From: Betaproteobacteria bacterium
Lineage (GTDB): Bacteria; Pseudomonadota; Gammaproteobacteria; Burkholderiales; SG8-41
Assembly: GCA_021730905.1 (NCBI GenBank)
Contig: JAKFYK010000017.1
Location: 1 to 64,000, forward strand
Length of the DNA stretch: 64,000 bases
Reading direction: 5' to 3'
The position numbers and the translations under genes are program-made. The notes beneath the pieces were generated by a model. It saw only the letters and a list, made by a program, of their open reading frames with translations, was not told the DNA's origin and searched no databases. Position 1 is the first letter of the stretch, and every line of letters starts with the position of its first letter. This document shows, one piece after another, positions 25,204 to 33,659 of the stretch.

Positions 25204-26181
25204 ATGTCTTTTATAAACAAATACTTATATAGAGTTTGTGCGGGGGTTGTGTTCGGCGCGATGTCCGTGGCGGTGTATGCCCAGAATTATCCCAATCGTC
25301 CGGTACGCTTCATCGTTCCCTTTCCGCCGGGCGGAGCCACCGACATCGTGACGCGGCTGATTGCGCAAAAACTGAACGAGACGTGGGGCCAGACGACGGT
25401 GGTCGACAATCGTGGCGGCGCCGGCGGCAACATCGGCGGTGAAATCGCTTCGAAATCCAATCCCGACGGCTACACGCTGTTCATGACCAGTGGGTCCATC
25501 GTCACCGCGAATCAGCATATCTACAAAAAAATGCCGTTCAATCCGGAGAAAGATCTGGTGGCGGTAACGGGCGCGGCGAGCGGCCCGCAACTGATCGCGG
25601 TGAATCCTAGTTTTCCCGCCAAGACAGTCAAGGATTTCATCGCGGCAGCGAAAGCGAAGCCCAAGGGCCTGACGTTCGGATCGGCGGGGTTTTCCACGCA
25701 AACACATCTCGCGGGCGAGAACTTTATGCACGCAGCGGGCATCGACGCCGTACACATTCCCTACAAGGGCGAGGGCCCGGCGTTGACCGAACTGGTGGCC
25801 GGGCAACTGAATTTCATGACGCCCAATATGGCGGCGGCCATCGGGTTTGTCACGCAGGGCAAGCTGCGCGCGCTGGCGGTGACCAGCAAGGATCGCACGA
25901 AACAACTGCCGGATGTGCCTGCGGTCTCGGAAACCATTCCCGGCTTCGAAAACATCGGTTGGTTTGGCTTGATGGCGCCCACCGGCACGCCGCCGGCGGT
26001 GATCCGCAAGGTGCATGAAGACACCACCAAAGCCCTGCAATCACCAGAATTCGCACAGCGCTTTGCGCAGCTTGGCATGGCGCCCTATATGAAAGATCCG
26101 CAGGAATTCGCCAGGACCATCACGGTGGAATCGGCGATGTGGGCGAAGATCGTCAAAGCGCGCAACCTCGTTGTGCAGTAA
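25204..26181 (+). CDS. Bug/TctC-family periplasmic receptor
   Basis: The 325-residue protein has a signal peptide ending VYAQ, then YPNRPVRFIVPFPPGGATD, DNRGGAGGNIG, SKSNPDGYTL, HIPYKGEGPAL and AVSETIPGFENIGWFG. It is embedded in the island between the sulfatase and the fumarase subunits and is therefore the best candidate for capturing the island's substrate. The A-rich dispersed motif (25213–25228) overlaps codons 4–9 and contributes INKYLYR to the signal-peptide n-region. Confidence 0.92.
   Translation: MSFINKYLYRVCAGVVFGAMSVAVYAQNYPNRPVRFIVPFPPGGATDIVTRLIAQKLNETWGQTTVVDNRGGAGGNIGGEIASKSNPDGYTLFMTSGSIVTANQHIYKKMPFNPEKDLVAVTGAASGPQLIAVNPSFPAKTVKDFIAAAKAKPKGLTFGSAGFSTQTHLAGENFMHAAGIDAVHIPYKGEGPALTELVAGQLNFMTPNMAAAIGFVTQGKLRALAVTSKDRTKQLPDVPAVSETIPGFENIGWFGLMAPTGTPPAVIRKVHEDTTKALQSPEFAQRFAQLGMAPYMKDPQEFARTITVESAMWAKIVKARNLVVQ
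25213..25228 (+). repeat. A-rich dispersed motif, copy 5 (gene start)
   Basis: ATAAACAAATACTTAT lies nine bases after the A of the Bug ATG and encodes part of the signal-peptide n-region. It is co-oriented with the gene and differs from consensus only at position 2. Confidence 0.75.
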
Positions 26182-26189
26182 CGGAACGC

Positions 26190-27065
26190 ATGAAAATTGA
26201 TCTCAAGCAAATCGAAGACGCCTCGAAAGAAATTTACATCCGTGCACTGAAGTTATTGCCGCCGGATATCAAGGAAGGTTTCAAACGTCTCGACGCCACG
26301 GAAACCAATGCGACTGGCAAGGCCATCCTCGGTACCATGATCCGCAATATCAAAGTGGCCGAGGACAACACCAACCTGCTGTGTCAGGACACAGGCATTC
26401 CGATTTACAACGTGGTGATCGGATCGCAAGTCGAGATCGACGGCTATCAGCTCAAGCAGGCGATTACCAAAGGATGCGAACGTGCGACGCGCGAACACCC
26501 GCTGCGGTCATCGGTAGTGCATCCGACCACGCGCCAGAACGAACACACCTCCTGCGGGCGCGGCGTGCCGGTCATCAATATCGATTATTCGAAAACGCCG
26601 GACGAGCTATCGATAGAAATGATACCGAAAGGCTCCGGCTCGGAATTCAACTCGTGGCTGAAAATGGCGCTGCCTGCCGATGGCATCGACGCCATCAAGA
26701 CCTTCGTCATCGATTGTGTGCTGGATGCGGGCGGCAAGACCTGTCCGCCGACCATTGTGGGTGTAGGTGTGGGCGGCACGGCCGACCTGTGCGTGCATTT
26801 GTCGAAAGTGGCTGCCACGCGTGCGCTGGGTACGGCGTGTTCCGACCCGGAAGGCGCGAAACTCGAACAAGAGTTAAGCGGCGTCGTCAACAAACTGGGT
26901 GTCGGTCCACAGGGATTAGGGGGTGATTCGACCTCTTTTGCGGTGCATGTGGAAACTGCGGCGACGCACATCACACTGAATCCCGTCGCAGTGAATATGC
27001 AATGTCACTCAGCTCGCCGTTCGCGGGCGACGTTTACGCCGCAAGGGTTGAGCTACGGATTCTGA
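26190..27065 (+). CDS. class I fumarase/tartrate dehydratase-like alpha subunit
   Basis: The 291-residue protein starts at ATG 26190. It has NLLCQDTGIPIYNV, THEHPL-like EHPLRSSVVHP, TSCGRGVPVINIDY, GGKTCPPTIVGVGVGGTADL and VNMQCHSARRSRATF, which include the Cys residues that bind the [4Fe-4S] cluster used to dehydrate or hydrate dicarboxylates. The beta subunit follows 2 bp later. This two-protein form is typical of archaeal and some bacterial class I fumarases and tartrate dehydratase TtdAB. Fumarate, mesaconate or another substituted fumarate are all possible substrates. Confidence 0.92.
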   Translation: MKIDLKQIEDASKEIYIRALKLLPPDIKEGFKRLDATETNATGKAILGTMIRNIKVAEDNTNLLCQDTGIPIYNVVIGSQVEIDGYQLKQAITKGCERATREHPLRSSVVHPTTRQNEHTSCGRGVPVINIDYSKTPDELSIEMIPKGSGSEFNSWLKMALPADGIDAIKTFVIDCVLDAGGKTCPPTIVGVGVGGTADLCVHLSKVAATRALGTACSDPEGAKLEQELSGVVNKLGVGPQGLGGDSTSFAVHVETAATHITLNPVAVNMQCHSARRSRATFTPQGLSYGF

Positions 27066-27067
27066 CC

Positions 27068-27682
27068 ATGGCCCATTACGAATTCGACATGCCGATAACC
27101 GAGCAGCAGGTGCGGCAGGTACGGGTGAACGACACGGTGACGCTGAACCAAACGCTCTACGGCATCCGCGATGCAACGCAGATACACATGTTCGATCATG
27201 GCCGCAAGACGCGATTCGATATGCGCGGCCACGCGGTGGTGCATACCGCGCCTAACGTCAAATGGGTGGGTGAAACGCAGGCGCATCCGTCGGGCTATGA
27301 GCCCATCTGCATCGGCACCACCACCAGTGCGCGCATGGAACGCTTCACGCGTCCGCTGATGGAACAATACGGCGTGCGCATCATCATCGGCAAGGGCGGT
27401 TTGTTCGCGGCGTCGCAGGCCGCGTTCAGGGACATCGGCGGCATCTACCTCGCGGTGATCGGCGGCGCTGCCGCACTCGAAACCACCTGGATAGAACAGA
27501 TCGAAGAAGTCGATCTGGATGATCTGAATCCCGAGTCGTTGTGGAAATTCCGTATCAGAGGTTTTGGTCCGTTGCTGGTGGCGATGGATTCGCACGGCGG
27601 TAATTTGTATACCGAGGTTAACAAAGTTGCGCGTAACAATCGGGCAGAAGTGCTGGCGGCGCTGGGCGTCAAATCCGCTTGA
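27068..27682 (+). CDS. class I fumarase/tartrate dehydratase-like beta subunit
   Basis: This 204-residue protein begins at ATG 27068. Features are LNQTLYGIRDATQ, the HAVVHTAPNVK segment, GYEPICIGTTTSARMERF, IIIGKGGLFAASQAA and the C-terminal ESLWKFRIRGFGPLLVAMDS, all of the fumarase beta (swivelling) domain. It supplies substrate-carboxylate binding residues to the alpha subunit. Its stop overlaps the start of the SdhA-like flavoprotein by one base, so hydration and oxidation enzymes are translationally coupled. Confidence 0.92.
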   Translation: MAHYEFDMPITEQQVRQVRVNDTVTLNQTLYGIRDATQIHMFDHGRKTRFDMRGHAVVHTAPNVKWVGETQAHPSGYEPICIGTTTSARMERFTRPLMEQYGVRIIIGKGGLFAASQAAFRDIGGIYLAVIGGAAALETTWIEQIEEVDLDDLNPESLWKFRIRGFGPLLVAMDSHGGNLYTEVNKVARNNRAEVLAALGVKSA

Positions 27683-29391
27683 TGAAAACGGTTAAAACCG
27701 ACATTCTCATCCTCGGTTCCGGCGGTGCCGGACTGTTTGCCGCGCTGCACGCGCATCAGCACAACCCGAATCTGTCGATCACGGTCGCCGTCAAAGGCTT
27801 GCTCGGTAAATCGGGTTGCACGCGCATGGTGCAGGGCGGCTACAACGTCGCCCTCGCGAAGGAGGATTCGGTTGAGCGCCATTTCATGGACACCATCGAA
27901 GGCGGCAAGTGGCTGCCCGATCAGGACTTGGCGTGGACGCTGGTTGAAACCGCGGTGGAACGCATTCATGAACTGGAAAACGAGCTCGGCTGCTTCTTTG
28001 ACCGCAATCCCGACGGTACGATTCATCAAAAAGCGTTTGCCGGACAGACGTTTGACCGCACGGTGCACAAGGGCGATCTGACGGGCATCGAGATCATCAA
28101 CCGCCTGGCCGAACAGGTGTGGGCACGCGGCATCAAACGCATGGAGGAGCATCGCGCCGTCGAGTTCATCAAAAACAAGGCAGGCGACGCGGTTGCCGGC
28201 GTGTTGATGATCGATATCCGTACGGGCGAGTTCGTGTTCGTGCAGGCGCAGGCGGTGCTGCTCGCCACGGGCGGTGGGCCGACGATGTACAAGTTTCACA
28301 CGCCGTCAGGTGACAAGACCTGCGACGGTATGGCGATGGCGCTGCGTGCGGGCTTGCCGTTGCGCGACATGGAGATGGTGCAGTTTCATCCGACGGGCTT
28401 GATTGCGGGACCGGACACGCGCATTACCGGCACCATTATCGAAGAAGGTCTGCGCGGTGCGGGCGGGTATTTGCTCAATGGCAACAAAGAACGCTTCATG
28501 CATAAATACGATGCGCGCAATGAGCGCGCCACGCGCGACATCGTGTCGCGCGGCATGGATCAGGAAATGCGCGAAGGCCGTGTCAATGCGCACGGCGGTT
28601 TGTACATTTCAATGGCGCATCTGGATCCGGTGATGGTGCGTAGGGAATTCAAGGGTATGGTTGAGCGCTGCGCCGATTGCGGTTTTGATCTGGTGTCCGG
28701 ACTGGTAGACGTGGTGCCGACCGCGCACTACATGATGGGTGGCGTTGAATTCAAAGTCGATTGCACCACGGCGTTACATGGATTGTTTTGCGCGGGCGAG
28801 GATTCCGGCGGTGTGCATGGCGCGAATCGGCTGGGCGGCAACGGCGTGGCCAATTCCACGGTGTTCGGCGGCATTGCCGGCGATGTGATGCCGGGCTGGG
28901 TGAAAGCGCATGGCGCTTTTAGCGAGCCGGATCAAGCGGCCATGAATGAGGCGGTTGCGCGCTGCCGCGCGCCGTTTTCCAAACCCGCGGGCTCGCTGGT
29001 TGATATTCGCGAAAAGCTTTACACGCTGATGTGGGACGACGTCGGCATCGTGCGCGATACAAACACCCTCGCGCGCGCTACCGGCCAACTCGATGCACTC
29101 GAAGCCGAGCTCGATGCGACCGGCGTTAGCGATACCAGTTTGACCTTTAATCTCACCTGGCACGATTGGTTGAATCTGAAGAGCCTGATCCTGGTGTCAA
29201 AGTCGATTAGCGTTGCCGCCATCGCGCGCGAAGATTCGCGCGGCGCGCATTTTCGTACCGATTTTCCCGAGGTGCGCGATCTCGAAAATTCCCGTTACAC
29301 CAGCGTGTCGTGGCGGGACGGGCGTTTCGACTGCGCGACCAAGCCCGTAGCGTTCACGCGGGTCAAGCCCGGGGAATCCCTGCTTACCTGA
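27682..29391 (+). CDS. SdhA/FrdA-like flavoprotein, non-canonical FAD site
   Basis: The 569-residue protein has the dinucleotide fold ILGSGGAGLFAALHA, LATGGGPTMY, the catalytic segments QFHPTGL, ATRDIVSRG (base Arg), HYMMGGVEF and the capping GANRLGGNGVANSTVFGG. At the position of the covalent FAD His (RSHT in E. coli SdhA/FrdA) it reads KSGCTRMVQGG, so His is replaced by Cys. FAD is therefore probably non-covalent, or bound differently, and the enzyme may favour reduction or use another dicarboxylate. The matching iron–sulfur and membrane subunits are at 22371–23780. Confidence 0.92.
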   Translation: MKTVKTDILILGSGGAGLFAALHAHQHNPNLSITVAVKGLLGKSGCTRMVQGGYNVALAKEDSVERHFMDTIEGGKWLPDQDLAWTLVETAVERIHELENELGCFFDRNPDGTIHQKAFAGQTFDRTVHKGDLTGIEIINRLAEQVWARGIKRMEEHRAVEFIKNKAGDAVAGVLMIDIRTGEFVFVQAQAVLLATGGGPTMYKFHTPSGDKTCDGMAMALRAGLPLRDMEMVQFHPTGLIAGPDTRITGTIIEEGLRGAGGYLLNGNKERFMHKYDARNERATRDIVSRGMDQEMREGRVNAHGGLYISMAHLDPVMVRREFKGMVERCADCGFDLVSGLVDVVPTAHYMMGGVEFKVDCTTALHGLFCAGEDSGGVHGANRLGGNGVANSTVFGGIAGDVMPGWVKAHGAFSEPDQAAMNEAVARCRAPFSKPAGSLVDIREKLYTLMWDDVGIVRDTNTLARATGQLDALEAELDATGVSDTSLTFNLTWHDWLNLKSLILVSKSISVAAIAREDSRGAHFRTDFPEVRDLENSRYTSVSWRDGRFDCATKPVAFTRVKPGESLLT

Positions 29392-29475
29392 CAATCGGCA
29401 CTGCAGCTAGTAACGGATAATCGTCCTCGATTGAGGAAGTGGTTGGCGGCATGAGCACTCCGATAGGAGAATCGC

Positions 29476-30423
29476 ATGAGCATGGGACGCAAGCTGCGTG
29501 AGTTGCTGAAGCAAAAGAAGTTCCTCACTTCGCCAGGCATCACCACGCCGCTGCATGCAATGATCGTTGAAAAAGCCGGCTTTGATTTTGTGTACGTCGG
29601 CGGCTACGACGTGTCGCTGACCTTGCTGGGGCTGCCGGATGTGGGCTTTATCACGGAAACCGAGATGCTGAACAATGCGCGCCATATCGCGCGTTCGGTG
29701 AATCTGCCGGTGATTGCGGATGTCGATACCGGCTATGGCAATGCGCTCAACGTGATACGCACGGTGCAGGATTTCGAAGCCGCGGGCTTGGGTGCGATAC
29801 ACATCGAAGATCAGGTAGCGCCCAAGCGCTGCGGCCATGTGGCGGGGAAAGTGGTGGTGCCACTGGAAGAAGCTGTCGGCAAGATTCGTGCTGCGCTCGA
29901 TGCCCGCCGCGACAGGGATTTTGTGATCATCGCGCGTACCGATGCCATAGCCGCGGCGGGCGGCGGGCTGGAAGAGGCCATCCGCCGCGGCAAGGCGTTC
30001 GCGCGAGCGGGCGCCGATATCATCTGGGCCGAATTTCCCACTGCTGACGTCGAACAACCACAACGCTTCGCGCGCGAAGTGCTCGCTGAATTTCCGCAGG
30101 TGCCGCTGTATCTGAATTACTCCGCCAATCTCAAGTGGCATGAATCCAGAGTCACGTTCGAGGATTTCGCGGCAATGGGTTATAAAATCATGCACGTGTC
30201 GCTGACAGGCATGCGTTCGACCATGATGGCCATGTGGGACTACGCAGTGGATTTGAAAGCGCGTGGCGCGCAGGCGGAAATCGAATTTCAGCAACGCCTG
30301 AAAGCGCACCCGATGGGTGCCTTTCACGAGTTCGCGGGTTTTCCGAAATTCAAGGCGCTGGAAGAAAAATACCTGCCTGCCGATGAATTCAAAAAGAAAT
30401 ATGATGGCGCAGCGGGCTTATAA
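29476..30423 (+). CDS. isocitrate lyase/PEP mutase superfamily C–C lyase
   Basis: The 315-residue TIM-barrel protein has AGFDFVYVGGYDVS, ADVDTGYGNALNV (Mg-binding Asp), HIEDQVAPKRCGH with the catalytic KRCGH Cys of isocitrate, methylisocitrate and dimethylmalate lyases, and IIARTDAIAAAGGGLEEAI. The Cys distinguishes true lyases from PEP mutases. Candidate substrates are methylisocitrate, citramalate or 2,3-dimethylmalate. AGGAG precedes the ATG. It is placed directly after the oxidation and hydration enzymes, matching a final cleavage step. Confidence 0.9.
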   Translation: MSMGRKLRELLKQKKFLTSPGITTPLHAMIVEKAGFDFVYVGGYDVSLTLLGLPDVGFITETEMLNNARHIARSVNLPVIADVDTGYGNALNVIRTVQDFEAAGLGAIHIEDQVAPKRCGHVAGKVVVPLEEAVGKIRAALDARRDRDFVIIARTDAIAAAGGGLEEAIRRGKAFARAGADIIWAEFPTADVEQPQRFAREVLAEFPQVPLYLNYSANLKWHESRVTFEDFAAMGYKIMHVSLTGMRSTMMAMWDYAVDLKARGAQAEIEFQQRLKAHPMGAFHEFAGFPKFKALEEKYLPADEFKKKYDGAAGL

Positions 30424-30444
30424 AGCCCATAAATAATAATCAAT

Positions 30445-30460
30445 AAAAACAAATACTTAC
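30445..30460 (+). repeat. A-rich dispersed motif, copy 6 (before start codon)
   Basis: AAAAACAAATACTTAC, with AATCAAT immediately upstream, sits between the lyase stop and the ATG of the Ldh-family gene at 30465. It occupies the place of the ribosome-binding site. It is co-oriented with both genes. Confidence 0.75.
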
Positions 30461-30464
30461 TTTT

Positions 30465-31475
30465 ATGCCGCAACTTTCCATAGTGCAACTCGTTGAACTG
30501 ACGGCACGCGCGCTGAAGCGTGCTGGCGCATCCAGGGCCATGGCGCAAGCCGCTGCGCAAGCACTGGTCGTTGCGGAAGCCGAAGGCTTGTCGGGTCACG
30601 GACTCTCCCGCGTGGCGCTGTATTGCCGGCACTTGCGTGAAGGGCGCGCACTGGGCAAAGCGAAACCGAAGGTTGTCAGGCGCAAAGGCGCCACGGCGCT
30701 GGTGGATGCCGGTGGCGGGCTCGCGTTTCTCGCATGTGCGATGGCGGTGAAAGAAGCGATCGCGCGTGCCAAACGATACGGCGTGAGCTTCGTCGGCATC
30801 ACCAACAGCCATCACATGGGCGCGCTTGCCTATCATCTTGCACCGGTGGCGCAAGCGGGCGTGGTGGGGTTGGCGTTTTCCACGTCGCCTTCGGCTATAA
30901 ATGCGTGGGGCGGCAAGCACGCGTTCTATGGCACCAATCCGATAGCGGCAGTTTTCCCGCGAAGCGGTGCCGAGCCGGTAGTGGTGGATCTGTCGCTCAC
31001 GGAAGTGACGCGCGGCAAGATCATGGTGTATGCCAAGGAAGACAAACCGATTCCAGTGGGCTGGGCGGTGGATAATGACGGCAGCCCGACCACCGATGCC
31101 AAGGCTGCATTGACCGGCAGCCTCAACGCCATCGGCGGCGTGAAGGGTGCGGCGCTGGCGCTGATGGTCGAAGTGCTGTGCGTGGCGCTGACCGGCGCGG
31201 CGTTCAGCTTTGAAAATGATAGCTACTTCGAGCCCGGCAACAAGCCGCGCATCGGTCATGCGATACTGGCAATTGATCCCGCCGCGCTGGCGGGCAGCGA
31301 TGCGTATTTCTCGCGGCTGGAAATCATGATCAACACCATGTTGCGTGACGAAGGCGTGCGCTTGCCGGGTGCGCGCCGGCAAAAACTGACCGCTGCTGCG
31401 CACACGAATGGCTTGCAAATCGCCGATGCGCAAATTGCAGAGCTGCTGGCTTTAGCCGGAAAGAAAAGTGTTTAA
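30465..31475 (+). CDS. Ldh-family (malate/sulfolactate/ureidoglycolate) 2-hydroxyacid dehydrogenase
   Basis: The 336-residue protein matches the NAD(P)-dependent LDH2/MDHG2 family: GLSGHGLSRVALYCRHLR (catalytic His region), GVSFVGITNSHHMGALAYH, FYGTNPIAAVFPR, DLSLTEVTRGKI and PVGWAVDNDGSPTTD. The family includes malate dehydrogenase YlbC-type enzymes, piperideine-2-carboxylate reductase and (R)-3-sulfolactate dehydrogenase ComC. It would interconvert a 2-hydroxy acid and a 2-oxo acid in the cytoplasm. No Shine-Dalgarno sequence is visible, because the A-rich dispersed motif takes its place. A second copy follows at the stop codon. Confidence 0.9.
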   Translation: MPQLSIVQLVELTARALKRAGASRAMAQAAAQALVVAEAEGLSGHGLSRVALYCRHLREGRALGKAKPKVVRRKGATALVDAGGGLAFLACAMAVKEAIARAKRYGVSFVGITNSHHMGALAYHLAPVAQAGVVGLAFSTSPSAINAWGGKHAFYGTNPIAAVFPRSGAEPVVVDLSLTEVTRGKIMVYAKEDKPIPVGWAVDNDGSPTTDAKAALTGSLNAIGGVKGAALALMVEVLCVALTGAAFSFENDSYFEPGNKPRIGHAILAIDPAALAGSDAYFSRLEIMINTMLRDEGVRLPGARRQKLTAAAHTNGLQIADAQIAELLALAGKKSV

Positions 31476-31489
31476 AAACAAATAATTAC
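31474..31489 (+). repeat. A-rich dispersed motif, copy 7 (at stop codon)
   Basis: AAAAACAAATAATTAC begins inside the TAA stop of the Ldh-family gene and precedes the metallo-beta-lactamase-fold gene by 37 bp. One base differs from consensus in the core (A for C at position 12). It is co-oriented with both genes. Confidence 0.75.
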
Positions 31490-31525
31490 GTTTTAATTCA
31501 TCAATCGCCTTTTGGAGGAGCAGAC

Positions 31526-32560
31526 ATGAAAGCAAAATCTTTTGCACGAGCAGCGTTGACCAGTGCTTTGCTGATAGCCGGCGGCGCGGTTTGGGCGCAA
31601 AACGTGAAAATCACGCCGCTCGGTTCGCATGCGGGCGAGTTGTGCGACCGTGACCGCGCGACGATTTTCGAAGACCCCACCGGCGTGCGCATTTTGTATG
31701 ACGCTGGCCATTCGGTTACTGGCGGAGACGACCCGCGGCTCGGCGATGTGCATATGGTCCTGCTCTCCCATGCGCACGGCGATCATATGGGCGACCGCAA
31801 AATGAAAGCGCTCGAAGCCGGAAGCTGCGAAAAACCGGAGACGATCTCTGCTGCACCGCATTCGACCACGGCCGAGATTGCGGCGGCGAAGAACGCAGCG
31901 ATCATGATGGTCTCGCCGATGGGGGCGTTCATCGCTCGCAAAATCCAGAATATCACCGGAAAGCCCACCGGCAATTGCCCTGAAAAAGGCGGTGCGCTCA
32001 ACGTGCCGTTTGCGGCCTCATGCCAGGCCAACGCGCAGCTCGGCGGCATGCGCATACTCAAGGCACCGGGCGCCACAGCAGGTGTCGAGGTCACCATCGT
32101 GCCCGCGTCACACGACAGCACCGTGTCGCGCGAGCTGCTGACCGACCCGCAAAAAGCCGCGCTGGCTGTCGACAACACCAGCCTCTATCTGGGCCCGCCC
32201 AGCGGATATGTCATCAAGTTCACCAACGGTCTTACGGTTTACCTGTCGGGCGATACCGGCATCCATGCAGAAATGAAAACCGTGGTCGGCGATTTTCACA
32301 AGGTCAATCTCGCATTGCTCAATCTCGGCTCGAGCGCGATTTCCGGCTATTCCGCTACTTACGCGATGAACGAACTGATCAAACCGGCGGCTGTGATCGC
32401 AACGCATGTGAACGAGGGCGCAACCTCGGGCGGCAAGTTGAAGCCGACCTCGCGCACCGCTGCGTTCATCAAGCTGGTCAAGCGCCCGGTGCACTTGGCG
32501 ATCAGCGGGCGCACGATGGAGTTCGACGGCAAAGCGAACTGCGTGGCCGGGTGTAACTGA
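31526..32560 (+). CDS. secreted metallo-beta-lactamase-fold hydrolase
   Basis: The 344-residue protein has a GGAGGAG ribosome-binding site, a Sec signal peptide ending AVWAQ, and the MBL metal motif HAHGDHMGD, with later ligands suggested by VPASHDS, LSGDTGIH and ATHVNEG. This resembles the UlaG/YycJ-like or L-ascorbate-lactonase-type subgroup. It probably acts in the periplasm on a lactone or ester. It is the last co-directional gene of the island; a perfect hairpin follows. Confidence 0.88.
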   Translation: MKAKSFARAALTSALLIAGGAVWAQNVKITPLGSHAGELCDRDRATIFEDPTGVRILYDAGHSVTGGDDPRLGDVHMVLLSHAHGDHMGDRKMKALEAGSCEKPETISAAPHSTTAEIAAAKNAAIMMVSPMGAFIARKIQNITGKPTGNCPEKGGALNVPFAASCQANAQLGGMRILKAPGATAGVEVTIVPASHDSTVSRELLTDPQKAALAVDNTSLYLGPPSGYVIKFTNGLTVYLSGDTGIHAEMKTVVGDFHKVNLALLNLGSSAISGYSATYAMNELIKPAAVIATHVNEGATSGGKLKPTSRTAAFIKLVKRPVHLAISGRTMEFDGKANCVAGCN

Positions 32561-32590
32561 AGCAGCCGCTCCGGATTTTTGCATCATTGC

Positions 32591-32619
32591 CCACGGGCGC
32601 CATGCCATGGCGCCCGTGG
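32591..32619. terminator. 14-bp inverted repeat between convergent genes
   Basis: CCACGGGCGCCATG and CATGGCGCCCGTGG are perfect inverted copies separated by one base. They lie 31 bp after the hydrolase stop and 42 bp before the end of the convergent Bug gene. Very stable as RNA on either strand, but without a T-tract; probably a transcription barrier or bidirectional 3'-end hairpin. Confidence 0.55.
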
Positions 32620-32660
32620 CGCTGGTGCTTGCCGATGCGCCGCAAACGCGTAATGCCGGG

Positions 32661-33635
32661 CTAACCTTCGATCTTCACGCCCGCCTGCTTGATCACCTTG
32701 CCCCACTTCGCGACCTCATCCCGGAGAAATTGATCGAACTGGGTGGGCGAGTTGCCGACCGGATCAATGCCCATCTGTATCAGGCGCTCGCGGATGTCCT
32801 GCCGCTTGAAGATGGTCTGCACTTCGCCGCTCAATTTATCCACCGCGGCGTTGGGCGTGCCCGCCGGCGCGAGCCAGCCGACCCAAGTGCCGCCGACAAC
32901 AGGCACGCCGGTTTCGGTCAGCGTCGGAATATCCGGCGCGGCGGCGATGCGCTTTTCGGAAGCCATGCCCAGCACCTTGATCTTGCCGCCGCGCACATGC
33001 GGCAGCATCGATGAGGGCGTGTCCATCATCACCTGAATCTGGCCGCCGATCAGATCCTGCAATGCCGGCGCCGTCCCTTTGTACGGCACATGCGTCATCT
33101 TGATACCCATGGTGAGCATCAGCAGTTCGGTGGTGAGATGTGCGGCGGCGCCGATGCCGCTCGATGCGAAAGCCAGCGCGCCGGGCTTGGCTTTGGCCAG
33201 CGCGACGAGCTCTTTGGCGTCCTTGGCGGCAAGCGCGTTGGTCGCGGTCACAATCAAGGGTGCTGTGACCAGCAGCGACACCGGCGCGAAACTCTTGATC
33301 GAATCGTACGGCAGCTTGGGATACAGCGTCTGGTTGGCGGCGTGCGCGGCGATGACCGAGGCAATCGTATAACCGTCGGCGTTGGCTTTGGAGACGATGT
33401 CCACGCCCAGAATGCTGTTGGCACCGGGGCGGTTGTCGATCAGCACGTTCTGGTTCACGCTCTTCGATACTTCCTGCGCGACGATGCGCGTCACCACATC
33501 GGTAATGCCGCCGGGCGTGTACGGCACTACCACGCGGATCGGACGCGCGGGGTAGTTCTGTTGTGCGAGCGGGCTTTGCACAGGCATCAGCGCACATACT
33601 GCTAAAACAACATGACTACATGTTTTTAAATACAT
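32661..33635 (-). CDS. Bug/TctC-family periplasmic receptor
   Basis: The 324-residue protein has a signal peptide ending PLAQQ and the Bug motifs YPARPIRVVVPYTPGGITD, DNRPGANSILG, SKANADGYT, HVPYKGTAPALQDL and DEVAKWGKVIKQAGVKI. Its first codons (ATGTATTTAAAAACATG…) form a degenerate version of the A-rich motif. It is convergent with the catabolic island, so it is separately controlled. A small C-terminal Bug remnant lies just upstream on the same strand. Confidence 0.92.
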   Translation of the reverse strand: MYLKTCSHVVLAVCALMPVQSPLAQQNYPARPIRVVVPYTPGGITDVVTRIVAQEVSKSVNQNVLIDNRPGANSILGVDIVSKANADGYTIASVIAAHAANQTLYPKLPYDSIKSFAPVSLLVTAPLIVTATNALAAKDAKELVALAKAKPGALAFASSGIGAAAHLTTELLMLTMGIKMTHVPYKGTAPALQDLIGGQIQVMMDTPSSMLPHVRGGKIKVLGMASEKRIAAAPDIPTLTETGVPVVGGTWVGWLAPAGTPNAAVDKLSGEVQTIFKRQDIRERLIQMGIDPVGNSPTQFDQFLRDEVAKWGKVIKQAGVKIEG

Positions 33636-33659
33636 TTTATTCCTCCGGGGGGACTATGA

